From Sphingomonas hengshuiensis (GTDB lineage Bacteria; Pseudomonadota; Alphaproteobacteria; Sphingomonadales; Sphingomonadaceae): a DNA stretch of 64,000 nucleotides. The translations under genes were made by a program, and so were the position numbers. Below are positions 26,451 through 35,150 of this stretch, piece by piece (within the stretch, counting starts at the first letter, position 1; each line of letters starts with the position of its first letter). The stretch is from the NCBI RefSeq assembly GCF_000935025.1, contig NZ_CP010836.1, forward strand, positions 4,759,001 to 4,823,000, written 5' to 3'. Below the pieces are notes generated by a model. The model was not told where the DNA came from. It saw only the letters and a program-made list of their open reading frames with translations, and made no database searches.

Positions 26451-27356
26451 TCAGTAAGCGATGCGCACGGCCCGCAACTTGTGTTTTGCGAGCTGCGCCT
26501 GGACGCTGTCCCTGCCCGCCAGGTGGCCGGCGCCGACTGCGATGAACACGGTGCCGGGCTGCGCCAAGCGCTGCTCGATCCACTTCGCCCAGCGGGCGTT
26601 GCGGTCGGTGAGCAGGACCTTGCCCAGCTCGGGCGTCTCGCGCATGCCTTCGTTCATCGTCACGGCGAGCGTGTCGGGATCGCCCTTGGCCCAGCTCGTC
26701 ACCATCTTGTCGAGCTCGGCGCCCATTTTGGGCATTTCGTCGAGCGTGGAGACGAGGAACCTGACCTGCACCGGCTCGGGCAGGCCGTCGAGATAGCCGA
26801 GCTGCTGCTCGAAGGTCTCGAGCCCGCGCACGGGCTTGCCCGCTGCCTTGGCCGCGGCCTGGAGCACCTGTTCGGCGCCGCTTTCGGGATCATAGCCAAG
26901 CCGCGGCAGCCCTGCCATCGTCAGCGTGATCGCGGCGAACCAGGGATCGAAGCGGTCGAGCACCGCCAGCGGAAAGCGCAGATCGCCCGCCGCCTTTGCG
27001 ATGGCCGGGCGCTTGTCCGCGGGCAGCTTCTCGGTCAGCGTCGGGCCCGATGCGTTCATCGCGAGGGGGAGCAGGGTCGCCTGCGCGGTCGCGGCGTCGG
27101 GCTGGATCATCTCGATCACCAGCTCGCCGCTCTTGTCGAAGGCATCCCGGACGGCCTCGTCGAACCAGCTCAGCCCGGGCTTGAGGACATGGATCGTCCC
27201 GAACAGGTAGATCGTCGTGTCTTCGTCCCTGACCACCCATAGCGCCGGATCAGCGTCCTGCGCGGCCTGTGCCTGGGCCGTGGGGGCGAACAGCAGCGCC
27301 AGCGCGGGGGCCAGCGTGCGGGACATGCGGACGATCCGCGCAGAGAGCCAAGTCAT
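26451..27356 (-). CDS. TraB/GumN family protein, exported
   Basis: A 301-residue protein with a signal peptide ending in APTAQAQA. The start at 27356 overlaps the fghA stop (ATGA); an internal ATG at 27326 would give a shorter, more typical signal peptide. Family motifs are YLFGTIHVLKPG (His in the first GTIH block) and the C-terminal VGAGHLAGRDSV (GxxH block), which together suggest a metal-dependent Tiki/EreA/PrgY-type fold, possibly a peptidase. It is the fourth gene of the formaldehyde operon, though its part in that pathway is unclear. Confidence 0.85.
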   Translation of the reverse strand: MTWLSARIVRMSRTLAPALALLFAPTAQAQAAQDADPALWVVRDEDTTIYLFGTIHVLKPGLSWFDEAVRDAFDKSGELVIEMIQPDAATAQATLLPLAMNASGPTLTEKLPADKRPAIAKAAGDLRFPLAVLDRFDPWFAAITLTMAGLPRLGYDPESGAEQVLQAAAKAAGKPVRGLETFEQQLGYLDGLPEPVQVRFLVSTLDEMPKMGAELDKMVTSWAKGDPDTLAVTMNEGMRETPELGKVLLTDRNARWAKWIEQRLAQPGTVFIAVGAGHLAGRDSVQAQLAKHKLRAVRIAY

Positions 27357-28189
27357 CGCGCGAGCCGCTCGGCGTGCCAGCCGACATGCTCGGCCATGAA
27401 GGTCGAAATGAAGTAATAGCTGTGGTCGTAGCCCGGCTGGCGGCGCAGCGTCAGGGCGATCCCGGCGGTGGCGCAGGCTGCCTCGAGCAGGTCGGGACGC
27501 AATTGCTCTAGGAACGGATCGGCGTCGCCCACATCGACCAGCAGCTCGGGCAGCCGCGCGCCGTCCTCGATCAGCGCGACGGCGTCATGCGCGCGCCAAA
27601 GGTGACGATCATCGCCCAGATAGCCACTCAGCGCCTTCTCGCCCCAGGGGACCTGTCCCGGTGCCGCGATCGGTGCGAAAGCCGATACGCATGCGTAACG
27701 ATCGGGGTTGCGCAGCGCGATCGTGAGCGCGCCGTGGCCGCCCATCGAATGGCCGGTGATCCCTTGTCGGGCCATGTCCGCCGGGAAATGCGCCGCGATC
27801 AGCGCGGGAAGTTCGTCCTCGATATAGGAGCGCATCGCGAAGTGCGGTGCCCAGGGCGCCTCCGTCGCATCGACATAGAAGCCCGCGCCCTGGCCGAAAT
27901 CATAGGCGGGATCGTCGGCCACGCCCTCGCCGCGGGGCGAGGTGTCGGGGGCGATGAAGATCACTCCGGCTTCGGCGCAGGCGCGGCGAAACTCGCCCTT
28001 TTCGGTGACGTTGGCATGGGTGCAGGTCAGCCCCGACAGGTACCATAGTACCGGCAACGACGCTCCCGCCGCGTGCGGGGGGACATAGACCGAGAAGGTC
28101 ATGTCGGTGCCCGTCGCCGCCGATGCGTGCCGGTACACGCCCTGCACGCCGCCGAACGCGCGGTTTTCCGAGACTGTCGTGAGTGTCAT
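27353..28189 (-). CDS. fghA: S-formylglutathione hydrolase
   Basis: A 278-residue alpha/beta-hydrolase (esterase D family) that splits S-formylglutathione into formate and glutathione, the second step of glutathione-dependent formaldehyde removal. The nucleophile is in TGHSMGGHGA (residues near 147), the catalytic Asp in VDVGDADPFL and the His in GYDHSYYF. It overlaps both neighbours by 4 bases and is in one operon with frmA. Confidence 0.95.
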   Translation of the reverse strand: MTLTTVSENRAFGGVQGVYRHASAATGTDMTFSVYVPPHAAGASLPVLWYLSGLTCTHANVTEKGEFRRACAEAGVIFIAPDTSPRGEGVADDPAYDFGQGAGFYVDATEAPWAPHFAMRSYIEDELPALIAAHFPADMARQGITGHSMGGHGALTIALRNPDRYACVSAFAPIAAPGQVPWGEKALSGYLGDDRHLWRAHDAVALIEDGARLPELLVDVGDADPFLEQLRPDLLEAACATAGIALTLRRQPGYDHSYYFISTFMAEHVGWHAERLAR

Positions 28190-28569
28190 GCGTCGGCGGG
28201 GAGCTGGCAGAAGGCGCAGATCTTGTTGCCGTCGGGATCGCGCAGATAGGCGCCATAGGCGTTGCCCGGCGCGTTGGCGCGCTTGCCCGGCGCGCCTTCG
28301 CAGGTTCCGCCCTGTGCCAACCCGGCGGCGTGGAAGGCATCGACCGCCGCCTTGTCCGGTGCGGCAAAGCCGATCGTCCCGCCATTCGCCGCGCTCGCAG
28401 GCGCGCCATCGGCGGGCAGGCCGACTCCGAACGCGCCCTGCGCACTGCGATAATAGACGCGCGTGCCCGCATCGAACCCCGCCCCGATCCCCAGCGCGCC
28501 CAGTGCCGCATCGTAGAAGCCGCGCGCGCGGGCCACGTCGTTGGTGCCGACCATCATGTGCGTAAACAT
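28186..28569 (-). CDS. VOC/glyoxalase-fold protein of the formaldehyde operon
   Basis: A 127-residue vicinal-oxygen-chelate protein: FTHMMVGTNDVARARGFYD at the start and YGAYLRDPDGNKICAFC at the end, the usual paired beta-alpha-beta-beta-beta units. The gene sits between frmA and fghA and overlaps fghA by 4 bases. It probably binds a glutathione adduct or a metal, but the substrate is not shown by the sequence. Confidence 0.87.
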   Translation of the reverse strand: MFTHMMVGTNDVARARGFYDAALGALGIGAGFDAGTRVYYRSAQGAFGVGLPADGAPASAANGGTIGFAAPDKAAVDAFHAAGLAQGGTCEGAPGKRANAPGNAYGAYLRDPDGNKICAFCQLPADA

Positions 28570-28599
28570 TGCAGTCTCTCCCGAATTTAGCGTTTCAGA

Positions 28600-29712
28600 T
28601 CAATACACCACGACGCTGCGGATACTCTCGCCCGCATGCATCAGGTCGAAGCCTTTGTTGATCTCTTCCAGCGTCAGGACATGGGTGATCATCGGATCGA
28701 TCTCGATCTTGCCGTTCATGTACCAGTCGACGATCTTCGGCACATCGGTGCGGCCCTTGGCGCCGCCGAACGCAGTGCCGCGCCAGTTGCGCCCGGTGAC
28801 GAGCTGGAAGGGGCGGGTGCTGATTTCCTTGCCCGCCTCGGCCACGCCGATCACGATGCTGGTGCCCCAGCCGCGATGGCACGCCTCCAGCGCGGTACGC
28901 ATCACTTCGGTATTGCCGGTGCAGTCAAAGGTGAAGTCGGCGCCGCCATCGGTAAGCGCCAGGATTTCGGCGATCGTCTCTTCGCGCGACTTGCCGCGGC
29001 CGTCGACGAAATCGGTCATGCCGAAGCGGCGGCCCCATTCCTCGCGGTCAGGGTTGATGTCGACGCCGATGATCCGGTTCGCGCCCGCCAGCCGTGCGCC
29101 CTGGAGCACGTTCAGCCCGATTCCGCCCAGCCCGAACACGACGATATTGTCGCCGACCTGGACCTTCGCGGTGTTTACCACGGCGCCCACCCCGGTGGTG
29201 ACGCCGCAGCCGATATAGCAGCTTGTCTTGAACGGCGCGTCCTCGCGGATCTTCGCCAGCGCGATTTCGGGCAGCACGGTGAAGTTCGAGAAAGTCGAGC
29301 AGCCCATATAATGGAAGATCGGCTGCCCCTTATAGCTGAAACGCGTCGTGCCGTCGGGCATCAGCCCCTTGCCCTGCGTCGCGCGGATCGCGGTGCAGAG
29401 GTTGGTCTTGCCGCTGAGGCACGACTTACACTGGCGGCATTCGGGGGTGTAGAGCGGGATGACATGGTCGCCCGGCGCCACGCTGGTCACCCCCGCGCCG
29501 ACTTCGCGCACGATGCCCGCGCCTTCATGCCCGAGCACCGAGGGGAACAGCCCCTCGCTGTCGAGCCCGTCAAGCGTATAGGCGTCGGTGTGGCAGATGC
29601 CGGTCGCCATGATCTCGACCAGCACTTCGCCCGCCTTTGGCCCTTCAAGGTCGAGTTCGACGATCTCCAGCGGCTTCTTCGCTTCGAACGCGACGGCGGC
29701 ACGAGTCTTCAT
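28600..29712 (-). CDS. frmA: S-(hydroxymethyl)glutathione dehydrogenase / class III alcohol dehydrogenase
   Basis: A 370-residue zinc- and NAD-dependent dehydrogenase that oxidises S-hydroxymethylglutathione (formaldehyde plus glutathione) to S-formylglutathione. Catalytic zinc ligands lie in [20 protein letters not shown] and SCYIGCGV. The structural zinc is held by [15 protein letters not shown], and NAD binds at [15 protein letters not shown]. Full length. It is the first gene of a four-gene minus-strand operon (frmA, VOC, fghA, TraB/GumN), with 30 bases to the next gene. Confidence 0.96.
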   Translation of the reverse strand: MKTRAAVAFEAKKPLEIVELDLEGPKAGEVLVEIMATGICHTDAYTLDGLDSEGLFPSVLGHEGAGIVREVGAGVTSVAPGDHVIPLYTPECRQCKSCLSGKTNLCTAIRATQGKGLMPDGTTRFSYKGQPIFHYMGCSTFSNFTVLPEIALAKIREDAPFKTSCYIGCGVTTGVGAVVNTAKVQVGDNIVVFGLGGIGLNVLQGARLAGANRIIGVDINPDREEWGRRFGMTDFVDGRGKSREETIAEILALTDGGADFTFDCTGNTEVMRTALEACHRGWGTSIVIGVAEAGKEISTRPFQLVTGRNWRGTAFGGAKGRTDVPKIVDWYMNGKIEIDPMITHVLTLEEINKGFDLMHAGESIRSVVVY

Positions 29713-29847
29713 ATCGGGGCTCCAAAGTCTGCGCGGGTCTGATCATCGAAACCGCCGCCGGATGCAAGCGTCAGCCCGGCTGCGGGGCGATCGAAGCCGG
29801 GGCAGCTAGCCATCCGTGCTGGCGAAGGGGGTCACGTCCACTATCGT

Positions 29848-29911
29848 CCCCCTCACCCTTCCGCGCCTTCGGCGCTCCCTCCCTCTCCCAATGGGAGAGG
29901 GAAAAGGCGCA
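29848..29911. repeat. Nested palindromic dispersed repeat, copy 2
   Basis: Shares CCCTCACCCTTCCG and the stem CCCTCTCCC / GGGAGAGGG with the copy at 6917-6984, but the loop is AAT and the second outer arm is lost. It lies between the frmA and arsI starts. Confidence 0.6.
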
Positions 29912-29951
29912 GGCACGCGATGGCCAATGCCGTATCGGCGAAGGGCTTGGC

Positions 29952-29986
29952 GATTCGATAGTTCGGGTGTATTCGAAATATCGAAT
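29952..29986 (+). promoter_or_regulatory. ArsR-type operator before the arsenic operon
   Basis: A 16-bp palindrome, ATTCGA-AATA-TCGAAT (29971-29986), lies 15 bases before the arsI start, and a further half-site ATTCGATA is at 29953. ATTCG/CGAAT palindromes are typical of ArsR-family operators. Because arsR is the second gene of the operon, it would repress its own promoter until arsenite or antimonite binds. Confidence 0.75.
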
Positions 29987-30001
29987 CGACAGGAGCCCAT
30001 C

Positions 30002-30451
30002 ATGCGCCTTCACCTGCACGTGAGCGTACCCGACATCCGCCAGGCGGTGTCCTTCTACACCAGCCTGTTCAACGCCGCGCCGAGCGTGACCAAGGACGAT
30101 TACGCCAAGTGGATGCTCGACGACCCGCGCGTCAATTTCGCGATATCGTCGCGGGCGCGCGCTACCGGCGTCGACCATGTCGGCATCCAGACCGACAGCC
30201 CCGCCGAGCTGGCGGAGATCGCGGCGCGGTTGAAGGCGGCGGGGGCCGCGACCTTCGACCAGGAAGCGACGACCTGTTGCTATGCGCAGTCGGACAAGTC
30301 CTGGGTCACCGATCCGGCGGGAGTGCGGTGGGAGAGCTTCTTCACGCATGGCGAGGCCACGGCCTATGGCGAGGACGAAGTGCTTCCTGAAGCCGCGGCG
30401 GGTGGTGCGTGCTGCGCGCCGCAGCCGGTCGCCAAGCCGGCGTGCTGCTGA
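30002..30451 (+). CDS. arsI: ArsI/CadI-family VOC metalloenzyme (heavy-metal resistance)
   Basis: A 149-residue glyoxalase-fold protein. Metal ligands fit the first-strand His (MRLHLHVSV), VDHVGIQ and the Glu in VRWESFF. The vicinal pair in ATTCCYAQS is the As(III)-binding site of ArsI, which cleaves the carbon-arsenic bond of methylarsonous acid. The tail adds two more Cys-Cys pairs (GGACCAP, KPACC). The relative CadI is cadmium-induced and cannot be ruled out, but the arsenic context favours ArsI. The frame is open upstream; ATG 30002 has AGGAG 6 bases before it. It is the first gene of the ars operon. Confidence 0.87.
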   Translation: MRLHLHVSVPDIRQAVSFYTSLFNAAPSVTKDDYAKWMLDDPRVNFAISSRARATGVDHVGIQTDSPAELAEIAARLKAAGAATFDQEATTCCYAQSDKSWVTDPAGVRWESFFTHGEATAYGEDEVLPEAAAGGACCAPQPVAKPACC

Positions 30452-30804
30452 TGCAATTGCCCGTCGCCGTCGAGGCGCTGTCGGCGCTGGCGCATGCCAG
30501 CCGGCTCGCGGTGTTCCGCCTGCTCGTCCGGGCCGGGGAGCCCGGCATGGCGGCGGGGGAGATCGCGCGCGAAGTGGGGGTGCGGCCCAACACGCTGTCC
30601 ACTCATTTGACCATCCTGGGCCATGCCGGGCTGGTCCGGTCGCGGCGTGACGGGCGATCGATCGTCTATTCGGCGGATTATGCGGCGATGGGCGAGCTGA
30701 TGGGGTTCCTGGTCGCCGATTGCTGCGCGGGGCGTCCGGAGATTTGCGGGGCGTTGCCCGAGATCGCCGAGCAGGCCGCCTGTTGCGCCGGGCACGCGAA
30801 ATGA
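30451..30804 (+). CDS. arsR: ArsR-family transcriptional repressor
   Basis: A 117-residue winged-helix repressor. The recognition region is around residues 45-65 (REVGVRPNTLSTHLTIL) and the wing is RSRRDGRSIVYSA. The usual ArsR metal site (CxC in the recognition helix) is absent. Instead the C-terminus has Cys pairs in VADCCAGRPEIC and AACCAGH, as in the subgroup that senses As(III) with C-terminal cysteines. The start overlaps the arsI stop by one base (TGATG) and its stop overlaps the ACR3 gene (ATGA). Confidence 0.92.
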   Translation: MQLPVAVEALSALAHASRLAVFRLLVRAGEPGMAAGEIAREVGVRPNTLSTHLTILGHAGLVRSRRDGRSIVYSADYAAMGELMGFLVADCCAGRPEICGALPEIAEQAACCAGHAK

Positions 30805-31871
30805 GCGCGGCGGCGCGACCCGTAATGGGCCTGTTCGAACGCTATCTGACGCTCTGGGTCGCGCTGTGCATCGTCGTCGGGGTCGCGGCGGGGCATTTCC
30901 TGTCGCCGCTCTTCGCCGCGATCGGGCGCGCCGAGGTCGCCAGCGTCAACCTGCCCGTGGCGGCTTTGGTCTGGCTGATGATCGTGCCGATGCTGCTCAA
31001 GATCGATTTCGGCGCGCTGGCCAGTGTGCGGCGGCATTGGCGTGGGGTGGGCGTCACGCTGTTCGTCAATTGGGCGATCAAGCCCTTTTCGATGGCGGTG
31101 CTGGGTGCTGTGTTCATCGGATGGCTGTTCGCGCCGCTGCTGCCTGCGGGGCAGGGGCCGTCCTATATCGCCGGGCTGATCCTGCTTGCCGCCGCGCCGT
31201 GCACGGCGATGGTGTTCGTCTGGTCGAACCTGTGCGACGGCGATCCGGCGTTCACTTTGAGCCAGGTCGCGCTGAACGACGCGCTGATGGTGGTGCTGTT
31301 CGCGCCGATCGTCGGGCTGTTGCTCGGCGTCGCCGCGGTCACCGTGCCCTGGGCGACGTTGCTCCTGTCGGTCGCGCTGTACATCGTCGCGCCGGTGATA
31401 CTGGCGCAGATCGTCCGTCGCGTCGTGCTGGCGCGCGGCGGGGAGACGGCGCTGGCGCGGCTGCTCGCCCGGCTGGGGCCGGTGTCGCTGGTCGCGCTGC
31501 TCGCGACTCTGGTGCTGCTGTTCGGGTTTCAGGGCGACGCGATCGTCGCGCAGCCGCTGGTGATTGCGCTGCTCGCGGTGCCGATCCTGATCCAGGTCTA
31601 TTGCAATGCCGGGATAGCCTATCTGCTCAATCGCGCCACGGGCGAGGCGCATTGCGTCGCGGGGCCGTCCGCGCTGATCGGCGCGAGCAATTTCTTCGAA
31701 CTGGCGGTTGCGGCGGCGATCGGGCTGTTCGGGCTGAAATCTGGGGCCGCCCTGGCGACGGTGGTGGGCGTGCTGGTCGAAGTGCCGGTGATGCTGTCGG
31801 TGGTTGCGATCGTGAACCGGTCGAAGGGCTGGTATGAGCGCGGCGCCGCCGTGAGAAAGGGTAAGGCATGA
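30801..31871 (+). CDS. acr3: ACR3-family arsenite efflux permease
   Basis: A 356-residue, ten-helix inner-membrane carrier that exports arsenite. The family signature is the conserved Cys in LAAAPCTAMVFVWSNL (helix 4), with FVNWAIKPFSMA before it and the Glu in GASNFFELAVAAAIG near helix 9. The ATG at 30801 overlaps the arsR stop; the longer upstream frame lies inside arsR. Length is normal. It works with arsC, which makes arsenite from arsenate. Confidence 0.95.
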   Translation: MSAAARPVMGLFERYLTLWVALCIVVGVAAGHFLSPLFAAIGRAEVASVNLPVAALVWLMIVPMLLKIDFGALASVRRHWRGVGVTLFVNWAIKPFSMAVLGAVFIGWLFAPLLPAGQGPSYIAGLILLAAAPCTAMVFVWSNLCDGDPAFTLSQVALNDALMVVLFAPIVGLLLGVAAVTVPWATLLLSVALYIVAPVILAQIVRRVVLARGGETALARLLARLGPVSLVALLATLVLLFGFQGDAIVAQPLVIALLAVPILIQVYCNAGIAYLLNRATGEAHCVAGPSALIGASNFFELAVAAAIGLFGLKSGAALATVVGVLVEVPVMLSVVAIVNRSKGWYERGAAVRKGKA

Positions 31872-32281
31872 GCGATTTCCCGATCACCCTCTATCACAAC
31901 CCCGATTGCGGCACGTCGCGCAACACGCTCGCGATGATCGAGGCTGCGGGATATGCGCCGACCGTGATCGAGTATCGCAAGACGGGGTGGACGCGCGCGA
32001 CGCTGGAGGGGCTGCTCGCCGCGATGGGCGCAGCGCCGCGCGATCTGTTGCGCGAGAAGGGCACGCCCGCTGCCGAACTGGGGCTGCTCGATCCTGGCAC
32101 GTCGGATGCGGCGATCCTGGAGGCGATGCTCGCCCACCCGATCCTGGTCAACCGCCCGATCGTCGTGACGCCCAGGGGCACGCGGCTGTGTCGCCCGTCC
32201 GAGGCGGTGCTGCCGCTGCTCGACCGGGTGCCCGACACCTTCACCAAGGAAGATGGCGAGATCGTTCGACCGGCGCGATAG
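31868..32281 (+). CDS. arsC: Arsenate reductase, glutaredoxin-coupled
   Basis: A 137-residue ArsC of the Spx/ArsC thioredoxin-fold family. The catalytic Cys14 is in HNPDCGTSRNTL, and the arsenate-binding arginines appear as LVNRPIV and TPRGTRLCRP. It reduces arsenate to arsenite with glutathione and glutaredoxin. It overlaps acr3 by 4 bases and ends the operon. Confidence 0.95.
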   Translation: MSDFPITLYHNPDCGTSRNTLAMIEAAGYAPTVIEYRKTGWTRATLEGLLAAMGAAPRDLLREKGTPAAELGLLDPGTSDAAILEAMLAHPILVNRPIVVTPRGTRLCRPSEAVLPLLDRVPDTFTKEDGEIVRPAR

Positions 32282-32411
32282 CGCGCGAACAGGCCGAGTT
32301 CCGGCGAGGGCCAGCCCGACCGCGACCAATCTTGTCTTTGCAATTATGATAGCGTGATTGCATATACGCTAGCAGTCGGCGAAATGCCGCGCAGGACAAG
32401 GTGAGAACGCC

Positions 32412-33422
32412 GTGAAAGTCGTCATATGCAACGCGCCGTTCAGCCTCGGTATCGAGGAACGCGCAGCGCCCGAGGTCGGTGCGGGCGAAGTGCTGGTGCG
32501 CATCCGCCGCATCGGGCTGTGCGGGACCGATTATCACATCTTCTCGGGGCGCCATCCGTTCCTGAACTATCCGCGCGTGATCGGGCATGAACTGGGCGGC
32601 GAGGTCGAGAGCGTGCCGCCGGGATCGGCCTTCACCCCCGGCCAGACCGTGGCGATCAATCCCTATCTCGCCTGTGGCACCTGCATCGCGTGCCGCAAAG
32701 GCAAGCCCAATGCCTGTACGCAGATCCAGGTGCTGGGCGTGCATGCCGATGGCGGGATGTGCGAGCTGCTCGCGGTGCCCGAGCGCGCGGTGGTGGACGC
32801 CACCGGGCTGACGCTCGACCAGGCGGCGATGATCGAGTTCCTGGCGATCGGTGCGCATGCCGTGGCGCGCGCCGGGGCGATCGACGGCGAGCGCGTGCTG
32901 GTGGTGGGGGCGGGGCCGATCGGGGTTGCCGCGGCATTGTTCGCCCGGCTTTCGGGGGGCGTGGTGACGTTGGTCGACACGCGCGCGGCGCGGCTGGACT
33001 ATGCCCGGCGCGCATTGGGATTCGAAGACGTCGCGCTGGCCGATGCGGGGCTGGCCGACGCGCTGCGCGCGCGGACCGGGGGCGAGATGTTCGATGTGGT
33101 GTTCGACGCGACCGGCGCGCTGGCGGCGATGGCGGCGAGCCTTGGCTATGTCGCGCATGGCGGGCGGCTGGTGTATGTCGGCGTCGCGCCGGGCGACCTC
33201 GTGCTGCCCGACCCCGAATTCCACAAGCGCGAGGCGACGTTGTTCGCCAGCCGCAATGCGCTCACCGCCGATTTCGAGCGGGTGATCGCCGCGATCAAGG
33301 CCGGCGATATTCCGACTGCGGCGCTCCACACCCACAGTTTCTCGGCGCTCGACACGCCGACGCGGGTGCCCGAGCTGATCGCCGATGCCGACCATGTGCT
33401 GAAGGCGATCGCTTCGTTCTGA
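32412..33422 (+). CDS. Zinc-dependent medium-chain dehydrogenase (sorbitol/threonine dehydrogenase type)
   Basis: A 336-residue MDR-family oxidoreductase. The catalytic zinc site begins with LCGTDYHIFSG and GHELGGEV. The structural zinc cysteines are in CGTCIACRKGKPNAC, and NAD(P) binds at VLVVGAGPIGVAAA. It resembles RspB/LgoD-type sugar-acid or polyol dehydrogenases, so the substrate is probably a sugar alcohol or aldonate. A GTG start at 32412 is used. It stands alone, about 130 bases after arsC, and is probably not part of that operon. Confidence 0.85.
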   Translation: MKVVICNAPFSLGIEERAAPEVGAGEVLVRIRRIGLCGTDYHIFSGRHPFLNYPRVIGHELGGEVESVPPGSAFTPGQTVAINPYLACGTCIACRKGKPNACTQIQVLGVHADGGMCELLAVPERAVVDATGLTLDQAAMIEFLAIGAHAVARAGAIDGERVLVVGAGPIGVAAALFARLSGGVVTLVDTRAARLDYARRALGFEDVALADAGLADALRARTGGEMFDVVFDATGALAAMAASLGYVAHGGRLVYVGVAPGDLVLPDPEFHKREATLFASRNALTADFERVIAAIKAGDIPTAALHTHSFSALDTPTRVPELIADADHVLKAIASF

Positions 33423-33504
33423 GCGCGCGGGCGCCGGCGGGTTGGAACCCTCGGCGGACCTCCATTGTTGCACTGCGGAATAGCGACAATCGAAGGAGTT
33501 TCGC

Positions 33505-34563
33505 ATGGAGCGGTTCGCCGCGGCCATTCCCGCATGGCTATGGAGCCTGGGCCTCGCAGCGCTTGCCGTCGTCGTCGCGCTCGTCTTGCACTGGCTCCTG
33601 CTTCAGGTCAGCCACCGTGCGGCGGCGCGGACCTCGACGGGTCTCGACGACATTCTGATCCGCCGGCTGCACGGGCCTGCGCGGTGGCTGCTGGTCGCAT
33701 TCGCGCTGTCGTCGATCCATTCGGGGCTGGCGCTGGGCGAGCAGGGCGTTCGCGTCTGGACCCAGCTGGCCGGGCTGATCTTTCCGGCGCTGCTCGGCTG
33801 GACCGCAGTGGCGGTGCTCGGGGTGATGACCGACACGGTGCTGGCGCGCGCCGATATCAGCGTTGCCGACAATCTCCGCGCCCGTCGGCGCCGGACCCGC
33901 GCCGGCATCCTGTACCGCATCGCCGTGTTCGTGGTGCTGCTCATCACCTTCTGCCTGATGCTGATGAGCATCCCGAGCGTGCGGAGCATCGGCGTGACGC
34001 TGATCGCATCGGCGGGTCTTGCCGCGCTGGCGGTCGGCGCCGCGGCACAGCCTGCGCTCAAGAACCTGATCGGCGGATTGCAGATGGCGTTCACCGAGCC
34101 GATCCGGCTCGACGACGTCGTCATCATCGATGGCGAATGGGGCCGGATCGAGGAAATCCGGCTGACCTATGTCGTGGTCAGGATCTGGGACGAGCGCCGG
34201 CTGGTGGTGCCGGTGTCCAAGTTCCTCGAGGAGAGCTTCCAGAACTGGACGCGCCAGACCAGCCAGCTCCTGGGCAGCGTGTTCTGGTATCTCGACCCGG
34301 CATGCGACGTGCCCCGGCTGCGCGCGCGACTCGAGCAGGTGGTCAAGGCCAGCGCGCGCTGGGATGGGCGATTCTATAACCTCCAGGTGACCGACACCAA
34401 GCCCGAGGCGATCGAAGTCCGCGCGCTGATGACCGCCGCCGACGCCTCGACTGCATTCGACCTGCGCTGCGAAGTGCGCGAGGCGATGCTCGACTTCATC
34501 CGCACCGAAATGCCCGAGGCGATCGTGCGCCGCCGCGGCGAGCTCGCGTTCCTGCAGCCCTAA
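33505..34563 (+). CDS. MscS-family mechanosensitive channel
   Basis: A 352-residue inner-membrane channel that opens under turgor. It has four to five membrane segments in the first 185 residues. The pore-lining helix is rich in Ala/Gly (LIASAGLAALAVGAAAQPAL), followed by the MscS beta domain (LQMAFTEPIRLDDVVIIDG, then VPVSKFLEESFQNW) and a C-terminal alpha/beta vestibule. AAGGAG lies 6 bases before the ATG. Its stop overlaps the LuxR-type gene tail to tail by 4 bases. Confidence 0.92.
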   Translation: MERFAAAIPAWLWSLGLAALAVVVALVLHWLLLQVSHRAAARTSTGLDDILIRRLHGPARWLLVAFALSSIHSGLALGEQGVRVWTQLAGLIFPALLGWTAVAVLGVMTDTVLARADISVADNLRARRRRTRAGILYRIAVFVVLLITFCLMLMSIPSVRSIGVTLIASAGLAALAVGAAAQPALKNLIGGLQMAFTEPIRLDDVVIIDGEWGRIEEIRLTYVVVRIWDERRLVVPVSKFLEESFQNWTRQTSQLLGSVFWYLDPACDVPRLRARLEQVVKASARWDGRFYNLQVTDTKPEAIEVRALMTAADASTAFDLRCEVREAMLDFIRTEMPEAIVRRRGELAFLQP

Positions 34564-35150
34564 AGCTGATACGGCCCGACGACGCGGAACAGCGCTTCGC
34601 GCGACGTTACATTAAGCTTTTCATAGATATGGCGAATATGAGTGCGCACCGTGCCAATTGCGATTCCCTCGAGCGCGGCGATTTCATCCGCAGTCTGTCC
34701 GCGCATCAATTGCATGATCATGCGGTGTTCGGCCTGGGTGAGCCCGAATGCCGCAGACAGATCGACATATTCGGGTTGATATTGCGACGTTCGCGAAAGC
34801 TGGACCCCGAAGAAATGTCGTTCGCCCTCGCGGCCTAAAAGCTGAGACCGGAGAATCAGGTGTCCGCCCTTTTTACTTGGCAGCAATAGTATCGAAACAG
34901 TGCTTCCACAGTTCTGGATGAAGTCGACCAATTTGTCGTAAGTCGCGGCTGAATCGGCTTTCAGACGCCCGGCGTGCAGCGCAAGAACGAACCCGTCCTC
35001 AAGTAACGTCTGGGCCCCGGAATTGGCCCATAATAGACGCATGTGGTCATCGATCAAAATTCTCGCGCGCGCCTCTCGCGAAATCCACTTCAACGCCAAT
35101 ACCTGCGCCGCGGGCTCGGAGAAATAATCTGTGGCGAGGGGCGTAAGCAA
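34560..35150 (-). CDS. LuxR-type helix-turn-helix transcriptional regulator
   Basis: A 196-residue regulator. The C-terminal 60 residues are a LuxR/GerE domain (GLTQAEHRMIMQLMRGQTADEIAALEG in outline, then IAIGTVRTHIRHIYEKLNV). The N-terminal 125 residues look like a PAS-type sensor (ILIDDHMRLLWANSGAQTLL). No receiver or acyl-homoserine-lactone domain is recognisable. It is divergent from the accessory stretch next to the polysaccharide locus, so a role in controlling that locus is possible but unproven. GC is lower than in the MscS gene. Confidence 0.87.
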   Translation of the reverse strand: MLTPLATDYFSEPAAQVLALKWISREARARILIDDHMRLLWANSGAQTLLEDGFVLALHAGRLKADSAATYDKLVDFIQNCGSTVSILLLPSKKGGHLILRSQLLGREGERHFFGVQLSRTSQYQPEYVDLSAAFGLTQAEHRMIMQLMRGQTADEIAALEGIAIGTVRTHIRHIYEKLNVTSREALFRVVGPYQL

